From: Paraburkholderia atlantica
Lineage (GTDB): Bacteria > Pseudomonadota > Gammaproteobacteria > Burkholderiales > Burkholderiaceae
Length of the DNA stretch: 64,000 bases
Direction: 5' to 3'
NCBI RefSeq assembly: GCF_009362785.1
Contig: NZ_WHNQ01000015.1
Location: 110,769 to 174,768 of the forward strand
In this document: positions 42,932 through 51,103 of the stretch, in pieces
Layout of the letters: each line of letters begins with the position of its first letter
How positions within the stretch are numbered: position 1 is the stretch's first letter
Translations under genes and position numbers: made by a program
The notes under the pieces: model-generated
The model's input: the letters and a program-made list of their open reading frames with translations, nothing else
The model's database searches: none
Told to the model about the DNA's origin: nothing

Positions 42932-44058
42932 AGCTCGACTCCTTGTGCATTCTGTTCGGTCTGCTTGTCCGCAGCCTTTTGCTGGGTCGTGCGCAGCCGG
43001 TCCATGTCCGACTGGAACGTGACGTAATGCGGCATCTTGTAGTGGCTCGCGAATCCCATCGAATCCACGCCATCGATATGCAGCAACACGAACTCCGGGT
43101 CCTCCGACGGATTGGTCGGACCGTTTCGCATGCCGTTCTGCAGCGAGCGGTCAAGCACGGCCATCGAGATCGCCTTGACTTCGTTGTGGCCGAAACACGC
43201 GCCATAGCCGAGCGTGAAGACGGGTGGGCCGCCGCTGTCGTCGTCTTCGTACATCGCCACCATCTCGCACTCGGTCATCAGCACCTCGCCGGCCTCGACC
43301 GGTTCGCCCGTGACCGGATGGGGAAGCAGAACCGGCACATAGCCGACACGCAGTTCGGCCACAGTCGGGTGGACATCGCCATAGCCGCGCATGTTCGAGT
43401 AAGCGATCGCGAGCAGCGAGCCGGTTTCGGCGCGTGCCATCGTCGCGAGGGCGGCGGAACGCGGCACCGGGAAGATCAGCGGATCGCGCGTGACATCGAA
43501 TGGCTCGCTGCGCGACGGCTGCAACGCCGGGAGCAGCCCTTCGGCGCGCAGCGCATCCACGACCTTCGGGAAGGTGTCGGGCAGGTCGCTTTCGTCGATC
43601 GAGTCGAGGAACGCGCGTGCAACCGAACGGAACGCTTCCGGTGATTCGTCGGCGAGGTCGAGGCGCATCAGGCGCAGCGCGTAGTCGTTGGTCGGACCGA
43701 GCATCTGACCGCCAGGAATGTCCTTGAACGCGCTGGAGATGCGGCGGATCACGCGCATCTCGCCCGTGTGCTGTACGGGCGCCTCGAGCAGTCGAGGCTT
43801 GGTCGAACGATAGGCTCGCAGTGCGAACGCTGCTTCCAGCGTATCGCCTTGCATCTGCTTGATAGCAAGCGCGGCGAGGCGCGGGTGATACAACCCGCCT
43901 TCCGAAACCACTCGCGAGGTCAGCGAACGAAGCTGATGTTCGATTGTCTGCAGGGTCAGCGGCGTGCCGTGCTCGCCCTCGGCCGTACGCAACGCGTCGA
44001 CGACACGCTCCGCGCCCTCGATTGCGCGGCCGCCGCCCTTGATAGCCACATAGCCCAT
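42928..44058 (-). CDS. phnI: C-P lyase core protein PhnI
   Basis: The protein has 376 residues starting MGYVAIKGGGRAIEGAE, the typical PhnI N-terminus. PhnI exchanges the adenine of ATP for phosphonate together with PhnG, PhnH and PhnL. The ATG overlaps the phnH stop (TAATG). The longer upstream frame to 44184 is the shadow of phnH. Confidence 0.95.
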   Translation of the reverse strand: MGYVAIKGGGRAIEGAERVVDALRTAEGEHGTPLTLQTIEHQLRSLTSRVVSEGGLYHPRLAALAIKQMQGDTLEAAFALRAYRSTKPRLLEAPVQHTGEMRVIRRISSAFKDIPGGQMLGPTNDYALRLMRLDLADESPEAFRSVARAFLDSIDESDLPDTFPKVVDALRAEGLLPALQPSRSEPFDVTRDPLIFPVPRSAALATMARAETGSLLAIAYSNMRGYGDVHPTVAELRVGYVPVLLPHPVTGEPVEAGEVLMTECEMVAMYEDDDSGGPPVFTLGYGACFGHNEVKAISMAVLDRSLQNGMRNGPTNPSEDPEFVLLHIDGVDSMGFASHYKMPHYVTFQSDMDRLRTTQQKAADKQTEQNAQGVEL

Positions 44059-44633
44059 TACCTGCCTCCTTCGATGGCAACTTCGATCGTGCGGGGCAGT
44101 GCGACTACGCTGCGCTCGTCCAGCAATACCAGATCGACGCCGAGCGGGAAGCCGCTGTTCCATTGCTTGCGCAACTTCCACCACTGCGGGTCGACCCCCG
44201 ACAACTGCAGCGAAACGCTGCTTTGAATGCCTGGACCGCTGAGGACGAGCTCACCACCTTGCTTGATCTCATCGACCACCAGTACGAGTGTTGCGCCCCT
44301 TTCAGGGCTGTCGAGCGTGCCGGATGCGGGCTCGACAGCGGGTAGTTGACTGCCCGGCATCACGACGAATTGGGCCTGATCCGCGCTGGCGGACTTCGCG
44401 CCGAGGCGCTGACGGTCCGCCGCAGCCACCAGCTCGCAGGGATCGGCCAGCGTAGTTGCGGGATCGGCCAGCGTCGCAAGCACGAGAGGCAGCACATGCG
44501 TGGCCTGCGTCTCGAGTTCGTTAATTCGGCCGGGATAGGAAAAAGCATCCAGGATGCGGCGAAATGCGCGCTGCTGAACCAGTGGTGTCCAGTCGGACGG
44601 ATGTGAGGCGATACGCGTCTACAGCTTATTCAT
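44058..44633 (-). CDS. phnH: C-P lyase core protein PhnH with an amber codon at position 5
   Basis: From the natural ATG at 44633, overlapping the phnG end by 8 bp, the frame reads Met-Asn-Lys-Leu and then TAG at 44619-44621. After it the frame continues unbroken as TRIASHPSDWTPLVQQRAFR, DAFSYPGRINELE and so on to the normal C-terminus, giving the usual PhnH length of about 190 residues. No in-frame ATG, GTG or TTG follows until the GTG at 44495, which would remove the first 46 codons including the conserved PSDWTP region. PhnH is essential for C-P lyase in E. coli. The gene is thus either a fresh nonsense mutant (CAG to TAG is one base), read through, initiated at a rare codon, or a sequencing error. 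Confidence 0.85.
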
Positions 44634-45102
44634 CATCGTCCTCCTGCGCGGCGAGCAGAGCGAAGTCCACGCGCGTTGCCGCCAGTAGCTTCTTGCGATC
44701 GGCTGCGGTTGCTTCGACGATCTGTCTGCCTTCGCGAAGAAGTTTCACGGCCGCATCATGTCCAGGCCAGGCGGCAGCCGTTACCGCATCCAGAATCGCG
44801 AGCGCGCGAATCAGGCTCGTGCGGTCATCCATCACGATTGCGGCGCCTTCGGCGGTGCCGCCTTCTGGGTCGGTCAGGCGCACATGCGCCTTTGCGACCG
44901 GAATCTCGCCGAGGTAATAAGTCTCGCCCATGGCAGCGTCGGTGAGCGGCACCAAGGCGAGGCCGGATTGCGGGATTTCCAGGTCTTCCACCTGAAATTG
45001 CTCACCGAGGTGACGCGCGAGTTCGCGAATGCGCTGCGCCGGCACGTTCGTCCAGTAGCGCATCCATTCTCCGCGAGCGGGCCGCGACGCTATCTCGTCC
45101 AT
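44626..45102 (-). CDS. phnG: C-P lyase core protein PhnG
   Basis: The protein has 158 residues; it has the PhnG pattern with RYWTNVPAQRI and LGEIPVAKAHVRL in the N-terminal half, and the C-terminus ends in an acidic tail. It is the small core subunit paired with PhnI. It is separated from phnF by 117 bp with a strong hairpin, and its end overlaps the phnH start. Confidence 0.93.
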   Translation of the reverse strand: MDEIASRPARGEWMRYWTNVPAQRIRELARHLGEQFQVEDLEIPQSGLALVPLTDAAMGETYYLGEIPVAKAHVRLTDPEGGTAEGAAIVMDDRTSLIRALAILDAVTAAAWPGHDAAVKLLREGRQIVEATAADRKKLLAATRVDFALLAAQEDDDE

Positions 45103-45171
45103 GAGTAGTCCTTCTGAATGTACATATAGCTGTGGAAACTTGATGAAGCAGTTAGATTTCTTAGCCGATTC

Positions 45172-45191
45172 ATGCGGCCCTAAGGCCGCAT
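45172..45191. other. Strong hairpin between phnF and phnG
   Basis: ATGCGGCC and GGCCGCAT form a perfect 8-bp stem with a CTAA loop in the 117-bp gap. No T-run follows on either strand, so it is more likely to modulate message stability or read-through from phnF than to be a full terminator. Confidence 0.5.
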
Positions 45192-45219
45192 CCTTTGACT
45201 CAGGGATGACCCGACCCAG

Positions 45220-45951
45220 TTACAGCAGCGGAATGCGCAACTGGACGCGGTCTGCGCGGAACCGGGTAATCACATACTCGACCGGCTTGTCGTCGCGCTC
45301 ATCCACGTTCACGCTCTTGACCCGCAACACAGGCCGGTTTTGCGGCATGCCAAGGATTCGCGCGTCGTCTCCCTGGGGGAGCACTGCCGTTACGGCGCTA
45401 TCGACGCGACGCAGCCGGCAGCCATACTCTGCGCTCAGCAAAGCGTGAAGCGAGTCGCCTTGATAGCGCGCCAGCAGATCGGGGAAGGGTTGTACTGGCA
45501 AAAAATGCGAAATCAGGCACATTGGCTTGTCGTCCACGCTTCGTAACGTTTCCAGCCAATGCACGGGCTCGCCTTCCAATATGGCAAGACGTTCGGCAAT
45601 ACGCACACTGGCAGGCAGGGTCTGCTTGCGCAGGATGCGGTTTCCGGCCAGCAAACCTTGAGCGTTCAGGTTTTCGGTAAAGCGCGTGCTCTTGCCAATC
45701 TGGTAGTCGATCTGGTTATCGAGTACGAGGATGCCGCGGCCGTGGCGGCGCTCCACCAGACCGGCCTCGACCAACTCGTCGATGGCACGACGGAGCGTGT
45801 GTCGGTTCACCCCAAAACGTGACGCGAGATCGCCCTCGGATGGCAGGTAGTCGCCAGGTGCATAGACGTTGGCGATTTCCTGTTCCAGTTGCCGTGCGAT
45901 CTGGGCATACAAGGATTCGCCTTGCTCTCGACTGACAGCGTACAAGCTCAT
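45220..45951 (-). CDS. phnF: Phosphonate operon regulator PhnF (GntR/HutC family)
   Basis: The protein has 243 residues: a GntR winged HTH (about 12-75, with LPSEGDLASRFGVNRHTLRRAIDEL) and a UTRA effector domain. It is the first gene of the minus-strand phn operon. It sits behind a Pho-box-like promoter and a 12-bp palindrome, suggesting autoregulation in response to a phosphonate or phosphate-linked ligand. Confidence 0.94.
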   Translation of the reverse strand: MSLYAVSREQGESLYAQIARQLEQEIANVYAPGDYLPSEGDLASRFGVNRHTLRRAIDELVEAGLVERRHGRGILVLDNQIDYQIGKSTRFTENLNAQGLLAGNRILRKQTLPASVRIAERLAILEGEPVHWLETLRSVDDKPMCLISHFLPVQPFPDLLARYQGDSLHALLSAEYGCRLRRVDSAVTAVLPQGDDARILGMPQNRPVLRVKSVNVDERDDKPVEYVITRFRADRVQLRIPLL

Positions 45952-45957
45952 ATGCGG

Positions 45958-45969
45958 TTATCTAGATAA
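45958..45969. promoter_or_regulatory. Candidate PhnF operator
   Basis: TTATCTAGATAA is a perfect 12-bp palindrome 6 bp before the phnF start codon, just downstream of the predicted transcription start. A repressor bound here would block transcription of the whole phn operon. Confidence 0.5.
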
Positions 45970-45981
45970 GTGGACAACCGA

Positions 45982-46015
45982 ATACTACAAACAGTCTGTG
46001 ACAGATATGTGATCA
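45982..46015 (-). promoter_or_regulatory. Pho-box-like promoter of the phn operon
   Basis: On the minus strand TGATCAC-ATAT-CTGTCAC (45998-46015) fits the Pho-box layout of two 7-mers and a 4-bp AT spacer; the second 7-mer is perfect and the first is weak. TAGTAT (45982-45987) lies 10 bp beyond it, the usual -10 distance for a PhoB-activated promoter. No good -35 is present, as expected for such promoters. Confidence 0.5.
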
Positions 46016-46067
46016 GGGAGGGCAGGTTGTCGGAGATCGACTGACGGCTCAAATTCAGCGTCATCTG

Positions 46068-46177
46068 TGGCGCGGCGTCGCCCGGCGCGGACAAGTCTTT
46101 TGCGAAGAGAGTTCGATCGTATGCATGTTCGCGCGCCACTTCGATTATCGCGTCCGCAAACGCCTGCGGTGCCCGAC
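46068..46177 (-). repeat. Fragment repeating the 3' end of the hydrolase gene at 50020 (copy A)
   Basis: Minus-strand translation gives APQAFADAIIEVARE, near-identical to the last residues of the hydrolase at 50020-51063 (APQAFADAVIEVARY). The DNA similarity continues beyond that gene's stop. It is a direct repeat of 49920-50072, about 3.85 kb apart, with no complete hydrolase attached to this copy. Confidence 0.7.
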
Positions 46178-46229
46178 TGTAAGCTGTTCTCCGGGCGACC
46201 GTCTCTTGCCAGCTGCGCAAGCGGGAGCC

Positions 46230-47264
46230 TCAGCCGCCTTTGCGGCTTGGCTCGGCTTCGAAATTCTTCACGCCACGCGAAGACCGGCTTCGATATTCAC
46301 TCGGGGACAATCCGGTCTTGCGCTTGAACAATTGTCGAAATGTGCTGATATCGCCATAACCGACACGTTGACTCACCGCCTCGAGCGCGATCGGCCGCGT
46401 TTCCAGCAAGCGTTTCGCGACCTCGATGCGCAGATTTTGCAGATACGCTAACGGTGCTAGCCCGACAGCTTCCTTAAAACGGCGGTTGAGCGTGCGTTCG
46501 CTGACAGCAAGCGATGCTGCCAGATCGCTCAACCGGAATCCCTGCTGCAACGTAGCTTCCATCTGCTGCTGAGCGCGCGCGACGAGTGTATCGGTATGCC
46601 CATGTTCGTCGAGAAGCGTTGCAAAGGAAGCCTGCGACGTCCGGTTCATGTCGATCAACAGCGCCTTCGCGGTCAACGTAGCGAGTTCTTCGCTGGCGAA
46701 TGTTTCGACGAGCCGCACCGCGAGATTCAGATACGACGTCACGGACCCGCCCGAAATGATGCCGTCTTGGGCAATCAGCAGTTCGTGTGCGCGAACTTCG
46801 ACACGCGGATAGCGGCGCCCGAAGTCTGCAGCTCTCGCCCAGTGCGTCGTCGCGGCGCGGCCATCCAGCAGGCCGGCCTCGGCGAGCAGGTAATTGGCCG
46901 TGCAATAAGCCGCCAGCACGGCGCCTGCCTTGCGTTGGCGCCGCAGCGCGGAAGACAGCTCGTTCAACTGTTGGCGGCGCCCGATGAACTCGTCGATGTT
47001 CGAGAAAAACGGGGCTGTCAGCAGAACGGCGTCCGCGCGTTTGCGTGGGTCGATCTTTCCGTCGACCTGAATGGTCTGACCCGATGCAGCCGTAACGGGA
47101 CACCCGTCGAGCGATTCCACGCGCCACACGAACATGGGTGCGGACGTCGTGCCCGTTGCAGCCCTGCGCGCATAAAACTGATTGGCCGCGCTGAAGACGT
47201 CGACAGGGCCCGCGACGCCGGACGCGAGGATTCCGTCATAGACCCAGATGCGGACGATAGCCAT
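46230..47264 (-). CDS. GlxA-type AraC regulator (DJ-1/PfpI domain plus AraC HTH)
   Basis: The protein is about 344 residues. The N-terminal part is a DJ-1/PfpI-like domain with VYDGILASGVAGPVDVF and the AAYCTANYLLAEAGLLDGR elbow; residues about 230-330 are an AraC HTH with ATLQQGFRLSDLAASLAV and the typical GYGDISTFRQLFKRKTGLSPSEYR end. It diverges from the tautomerase gene at 47371 with about 105 bp between start codons, so it probably controls that operon. Confidence 0.9.
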   Translation of the reverse strand: MAIVRIWVYDGILASGVAGPVDVFSAANQFYARRAATGTTSAPMFVWRVESLDGCPVTAASGQTIQVDGKIDPRKRADAVLLTAPFFSNIDEFIGRRQQLNELSSALRRQRKAGAVLAAYCTANYLLAEAGLLDGRAATTHWARAADFGRRYPRVEVRAHELLIAQDGIISGGSVTSYLNLAVRLVETFASEELATLTAKALLIDMNRTSQASFATLLDEHGHTDTLVARAQQQMEATLQQGFRLSDLAASLAVSERTLNRRFKEAVGLAPLAYLQNLRIEVAKRLLETRPIALEAVSQRVGYGDISTFRQLFKRKTGLSPSEYRSRSSRGVKNFEAEPSRKGG

Positions 47265-47370
47265 AAGTGTGTCTGAAATTCCTCGAATAATGGCGATCGT
47301 GCCACTTCTAGCCACACGAGTAAACCCCGATCATGGCCACATCCAATTAACTGAACGCAGGAGAAACACC

Positions 47371-47907
47371 ATGCCGATGATCGACGCACTGTGGCCCGAG
47401 GACGCCTTGACGCCTGAGGCCGAAGCCCGTCTCGTCAAGGAACTGAGCGACATCCTCATCAAGGCGGAAGGGTACGATCCCGCCAGTCAGATCGCACAGC
47501 GTGCCACGGTGTTCCATCTTCATCGGCCTGCTGCGATCTATGTCGGCGGCGAACGCACGGACACGGTCCGCTATCGCGTCATCCCGTCAGTACCCGAGGG
47601 GCAATACACCGACGAATCGCGTCGCTCGCTCGTCAGAGAGGTCACGGAAGCGGTGGCGCGCGCGGAGAACCGGCCGTTCGATGATGTCGCGCCGCGCGTC
47701 TGGGTCTTTCCGACCGAGATACCGGATGGCGCCTGGGGGACGCGCGGCGCGATCTGGATGCTGCCCGATATTCATGCGCTGCTGGCGGGCGAGTCCGAGC
47801 GCGGCGCAGGCGTTAGACGGCTTGCACGACGCCGCCTCGAAAAGGCGCGCATCACGCTCGAAGCAGCGCTCGATGCCGCCAGCGCAGGCATCGCGAGCAA
47901 ACCATAA
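47371..47907 (+). CDS. Tautomerase-superfamily protein
   Basis: The protein has 178 residues; after Met removal it begins with Pro (MPMIDALWPEDALTPEAE), the catalytic N-terminal proline of the superfamily. Length is more than twice a 4-oxalocrotonate tautomerase and near the single-chain, fused-repeat type such as cis-3-chloroacrylic acid dehalogenase (about 150). A second half with ESRRSLVREVTEAVARAEN fits a second beta-alpha-beta unit. It probably isomerises or hydrates an unsaturated keto acid or haloacid; the exact reaction is unknown. AGGAG precedes the ATG. Confidence 0.82.
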   Translation: MPMIDALWPEDALTPEAEARLVKELSDILIKAEGYDPASQIAQRATVFHLHRPAAIYVGGERTDTVRYRVIPSVPEGQYTDESRRSLVREVTEAVARAENRPFDDVAPRVWVFPTEIPDGAWGTRGAIWMLPDIHALLAGESERGAGVRRLARRRLEKARITLEAALDAASAGIASKP

Positions 47908-47921
47908 CTGGAGCGCCCAGC

Positions 47922-48407
47922 ATGAAATTCAACGACACAGCCCCCGTGATGGAACCCGCTGGCGGTCCGCCGCTCTGGCTGACGAACCTCACTGAAAGCG
48001 CGACCCTTGAGGCCACCGTTCTGAAGCGTCCGATCGAAGGACGAGCCGACATTCTCTCCGTGATCAAACACGCGGTTTCGCTGTACGAATTCCAGCATCA
48101 CAGCTATAAGGCCGCGATTGGTAATGGTTTGTATATCGAGTCCTATCGCTCGCAGATCCAGGGCGTGCCTATCGAGACGGTGGTCGTCGCACACATGAAC
48201 GAACAGGGCGAGACGGAGTCCGTGGTCATCAATCATCGTCCGCTCAATGCGATGCTGCTGTTTTCGAAACTGATGTGGGAGCGGGTCGACGAGCGCTTCC
48301 GCGATCGCTATCTGACAGGACCGGAAGCAACGGCTTTGAATACCGTATCTGAGGACTGCACTCGCAGCGGATGTTCAAGGCCGCATGATGAAACGGCTTC
48401 TTCTTGA
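47922..48407 (+). CDS. NTF2-fold (SnoaL-like) protein
   Basis: The protein has 161 residues; the pattern ILSVIKHAVSLYEFQHHSYKAA, TVVVAHMNEQGETESVVINHRPL fits the nuclear transport factor 2/SnoaL fold. No catalytic assignment is possible. It follows the tautomerase gene by 14 bp and overlaps the next gene by 23 bp, so it is part of the operon. The C-terminal 15 residues are poorly conserved in character. Confidence 0.75.
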   Translation: MKFNDTAPVMEPAGGPPLWLTNLTESATLEATVLKRPIEGRADILSVIKHAVSLYEFQHHSYKAAIGNGLYIESYRSQIQGVPIETVVVAHMNEQGETESVVINHRPLNAMLLFSKLMWERVDERFRDRYLTGPEATALNTVSEDCTRSGCSRPHDETASS

Positions 48408-48789
48408 TTTGACGACAGCCTCTGTGCTGGTCGCTTCTGCAGGAGTTTCCATGGCGCACACCACTCCGATGCCAAGCACGCCAACCACGAAGATATTGGC
48501 GATTGGTACCTTTCCACCGGGCACGGACATGAAGCTTGTCCAACACATTCTTCCGGGCGAAGTCCGCGAGACGGCGCAACTCTACCTCGATGGCAAGGTT
48601 GATCAGTGGTATTCACTGCAAGATCGGGCCGGGGTGGCCTTCATCCTGAACGTTACCGACGTAGGTCAAGCGCATGAGATGCTCGAGGCACTTCCATTGG
48701 GGAAAGCGCACTTGATGACATTCTCGCTGCTCCCAATCGGCCCACTGAAGCCGTTGGGTAAGCTTTTGAATCCGATTTCCCCTCAATAG
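48385..48789 (+). CDS. Exported muconolactone delta-isomerase-like protein
   Basis: The protein has 134 residues: a signal peptide (MMKRLLLDLTTASVLVASAGVSMA) and a muconolactone isomerase-like dimeric alpha-beta barrel with GTFPPGTDMKLVQHILPGE, DQWYSLQDRAGVAFIL and GKAHLMTFSLLPIGPL. True muconolactone isomerases are cytoplasmic and shorter (about 95 residues), so an exported form points to another role. It lies in the operon with the tautomerase and hydrolase genes. Confidence 0.82.
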   Translation: MMKRLLLDLTTASVLVASAGVSMAHTTPMPSTPTTKILAIGTFPPGTDMKLVQHILPGEVRETAQLYLDGKVDQWYSLQDRAGVAFILNVTDVGQAHEMLEALPLGKAHLMTFSLLPIGPLKPLGKLLNPISPQ

Positions 48790-48848
48790 AACGCGCTGAA
48801 GCACACTGGTTAGCAGGTGCAATTTCGCACTAAACGAGAGCCACGATC

Positions 48849-49823
48849 ATGTTCAAACCTGTAATGAACGCGACAGTCTTCCCCGCATTAGCTGCGGGCG
48901 TTTCCTCATGCAAGATTGTGCCGACCTCATCGTCGTCGGCGCCGAAGCTTGAAGTCGGCGAGGTGCAGGTCAATCCTGACATCAAGCTGCGTTATATGGT
49001 CTACCGGCCCGCGCATCCAAAGGGTACGGTACTGTTCCTGCATGGCTTCCCGGAGACCATGTATGCGTGGAAGCCGATTGCCGAATCCCTGTCCAGCGAT
49101 TACGAGGTGCACGCGTTCGACTGGCCGGGCTATGGACAGTCTTCGCGTCCAGGCGCCGATCGCTTCTCCTATGCGCCGAAGGATTATGCGCGTGTGCTGG
49201 CAGACTATGTCCGCACGTCTGGCATCGACAGTTCGAAGCTGGTGATTTATGCGACCGATATCGGGGCGTTGCCTGCGCTGCTGGCAGCATTGGAGCAACC
49301 GGATATCGCCAGAAAGATCATCGTTGGCGACTTTGCTCCATTCAACCGCCCGCAGTACATGTACGAAAGCCTGCAGGGCCTGAAGTCAAAGCCTTCGTCC
49401 GAAGTCGTGCGGGCCGCGATGAACAAGAACCGCGACGATATCCTGGCAAACACTTTCTTCCGCGGCATGTCGGCGCAGGAGCGCTACGCGTTGCCCCAGG
49501 CGTTCAGGGACGATATCGCGAAAGGTTGGGCCGGCGATGTCACGTCGGCAGACGCCTTCTTCCATTACTACTCCTCCTTCACCCGCGACCAGGACTACTT
49601 CGAAGCCAATATGGCAAAGCTGAAGGTCCCCGTAAAGGTGGTGTGGGGCGAACAGGATATCTACATCAAGAAGGAAATGGGCGTTGAGTACGCGAACCGT
49701 ACCGGCGTGGAGCTTTCAATTCTCCCGAAGCTCGGCCACTATCCGCATCTGCAAGCGCCTGAACAGACGGTGCATGAAGTTCACACCGCGTTTAGCGCGG
49801 GGAGCCATCCTGTCAGTGACTAG
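48849..49823 (+). CDS. Exported alpha/beta hydrolase, lipoprotein-type N-terminus
   Basis: The protein has 324 residues. The N-terminus MFKPVMNATVFPALAAGVSSCK has a lipobox-like VSSC and fits a lipoprotein or other export signal. The fold has HGFPETMYAWKPI (oxyanion), then DIGALPA, where the Asp of YATDIGA stands in the nucleophile position, and LGHYPHLQAPEQ for the catalytic His. This resembles haloalkane dehalogenase/epoxide hydrolase enzymes. It ends the tautomerase operon and faces the hydrolase at 50020 convergently. Confidence 0.85.
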   Translation: MFKPVMNATVFPALAAGVSSCKIVPTSSSSAPKLEVGEVQVNPDIKLRYMVYRPAHPKGTVLFLHGFPETMYAWKPIAESLSSDYEVHAFDWPGYGQSSRPGADRFSYAPKDYARVLADYVRTSGIDSSKLVIYATDIGALPALLAALEQPDIARKIIVGDFAPFNRPQYMYESLQGLKSKPSSEVVRAAMNKNRDDILANTFFRGMSAQERYALPQAFRDDIAKGWAGDVTSADAFFHYYSSFTRDQDYFEANMAKLKVPVKVVWGEQDIYIKKEMGVEYANRTGVELSILPKLGHYPHLQAPEQTVHEVHTAFSAGSHPVSD

Positions 49824-49919
49824 AGCGGGTGCGTCGGCGAGGCGCAGATGGTCCGATCTCCGACACTGCGGTCCATTATTTGCCGTGAATCAGGCCTGTT
49901 CGTTCATGGTGGCCCCGGT

Positions 49920-50072
49920 GCCGCCGGGTGCGGACAAGTCCCTGGCGAAACGAGTTCGAACTGGTGCATGTTCGCGCTGCGCATACTGCGGTGGACGAAC
50001 ATGCACATTGGCGTCGAAGCTAGTATCGCGCCACTTCGATGACCGCATCCGCAAACGCCTGCGGTGCCTCTT
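49920..50072 (-). repeat. Hydrolase gene 3' end and flank (copy B of the direct repeat)
   Basis: This covers the last codons of the hydrolase gene at 50020 and its downstream flank. It matches 46068-46177 in the same orientation but holds an extra stretch of about 50 bp near 49981-50030, which brings in the present stop codon (TAG) of the hydrolase. Copy A reads through at this point. Confidence 0.7.
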
Positions 50073-51063
50073 GCGGCAAATTGTGGCCGATACCGCCTGC
50101 GATAGTACGTAGCGTGTATCTCCCGACGAATTTCCTCGCATACGACGCGGGCTCCGGATGCGGGGCGCCGTTCGCGTCGCCTTCCAGCGCGATCGTCGGC
50201 ACGGCGATGACAGGCGCTGCCGCCAGACGCTTTTCCAGCTTGTCGTATTGCGGCTCTCCGTTCGACAGCCCCAAACGCCAGCGGTAATTGTCGATCACGA
50301 TAGCGACGTGGTCCGGGTTCTCGAACGCGCTCGCCGATCGCTCGAACGTCGCATCGTCGAAGGTCCATTTCGGTGATGCGAGTTGCCAGATCAGCTTTGC
50401 AAAGTCGTTCCGGTTTGCTTCATAGCCCTGCCTGCCGCGCTCGGTGGCGAAGTAGAACTGATACCACCACGCGAGTTCCGCCTTCGGCGGCAACGGCTTG
50501 GCGCCGACGCCCTGGCTGCCGATCAGATACCCGCTCACCGACACCAGCGCCTTGCACCGTTGAGGCCACAGCGCGGCGACGATATTTGCCGTGCGCGCTC
50601 CCCAGTCGAAGCCGCCGAGAATCGCCCGCTGGATCTTTAACGCGTCCATCAGCGCAATGACGTCGACAGCGAGCACCGATTGCTGACCATTGCGGATCGT
50701 CGCAGGCGAAAGAAAACGTGTCGTGCCAAAACCGCGCAGGTGTGGAACGATCACCCGGTAGCCCGCCGACGCGATCCGCAGCGAAGCGTCGGCGAAACTG
50801 TGGATGTCGTATGGCCAGCCATGAAGCAGTATCACCACGGGACCGTCGGCGGGTCCGACTTCGGCGTATCCGACGTTCAGAACGCCGGCGTCGATCTGCC
50901 TGATCATCGGAAACGATGCGCGTCGCGGCGCACCGTCACCCTTCGTGGCTCCTGAAAAAGACTGTGCATCCGCCCAGCCATGCAAACCGAGGTTGAGCGC
51001 GCCGACACCAATGGCCGCGCTGCCGAGAAGGCGTCGACGACGCCTGTTGATTTCATCCGACAT
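50020..51063 (-). CDS. Tat-exported alpha/beta hydrolase
   Basis: The protein has 347 residues. The N-terminus has NRRRRRLLGSAAIGVGALNLGL, a twin-arginine signal, with cleavage near WADAQS. The mature part has HGWPYDIHSFADAS (oxyanion), GGFDWGARTANIV (nucleophile elbow, Asp) and GIGHNLPQEAPQAFADA (catalytic His). It is an epoxide hydrolase/haloacid dehalogenase-like enzyme working outside the cytoplasm. ATG 51063 has AAGGAG 7 nt before it. It lies 38 bp after the epoxide hydrolase gene, same strand. The last codons seem altered by the local repeat. Confidence 0.86.
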   Translation of the reverse strand: MSDEINRRRRRLLGSAAIGVGALNLGLHGWADAQSFSGATKGDGAPRRASFPMIRQIDAGVLNVGYAEVGPADGPVVILLHGWPYDIHSFADASLRIASAGYRVIVPHLRGFGTTRFLSPATIRNGQQSVLAVDVIALMDALKIQRAILGGFDWGARTANIVAALWPQRCKALVSVSGYLIGSQGVGAKPLPPKAELAWWYQFYFATERGRQGYEANRNDFAKLIWQLASPKWTFDDATFERSASAFENPDHVAIVIDNYRWRLGLSNGEPQYDKLEKRLAAAPVIAVPTIALEGDANGAPHPEPASYARKFVGRYTLRTIAGGIGHNLPQEAPQAFADAVIEVARY

Positions 51064-51103
51064 CACGAAACTCCTTCAAACGTAACGCTGTGCCAGACAC
51101 CGT

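Noticed and set aside
44058..44495. PhnH as a short 145-residue protein starting at GTG 44495
   Set aside because: The conserved PhnH sequence continues upstream without interruption to the TAG codon, so the short form is only the longest open frame and not the natural gene.
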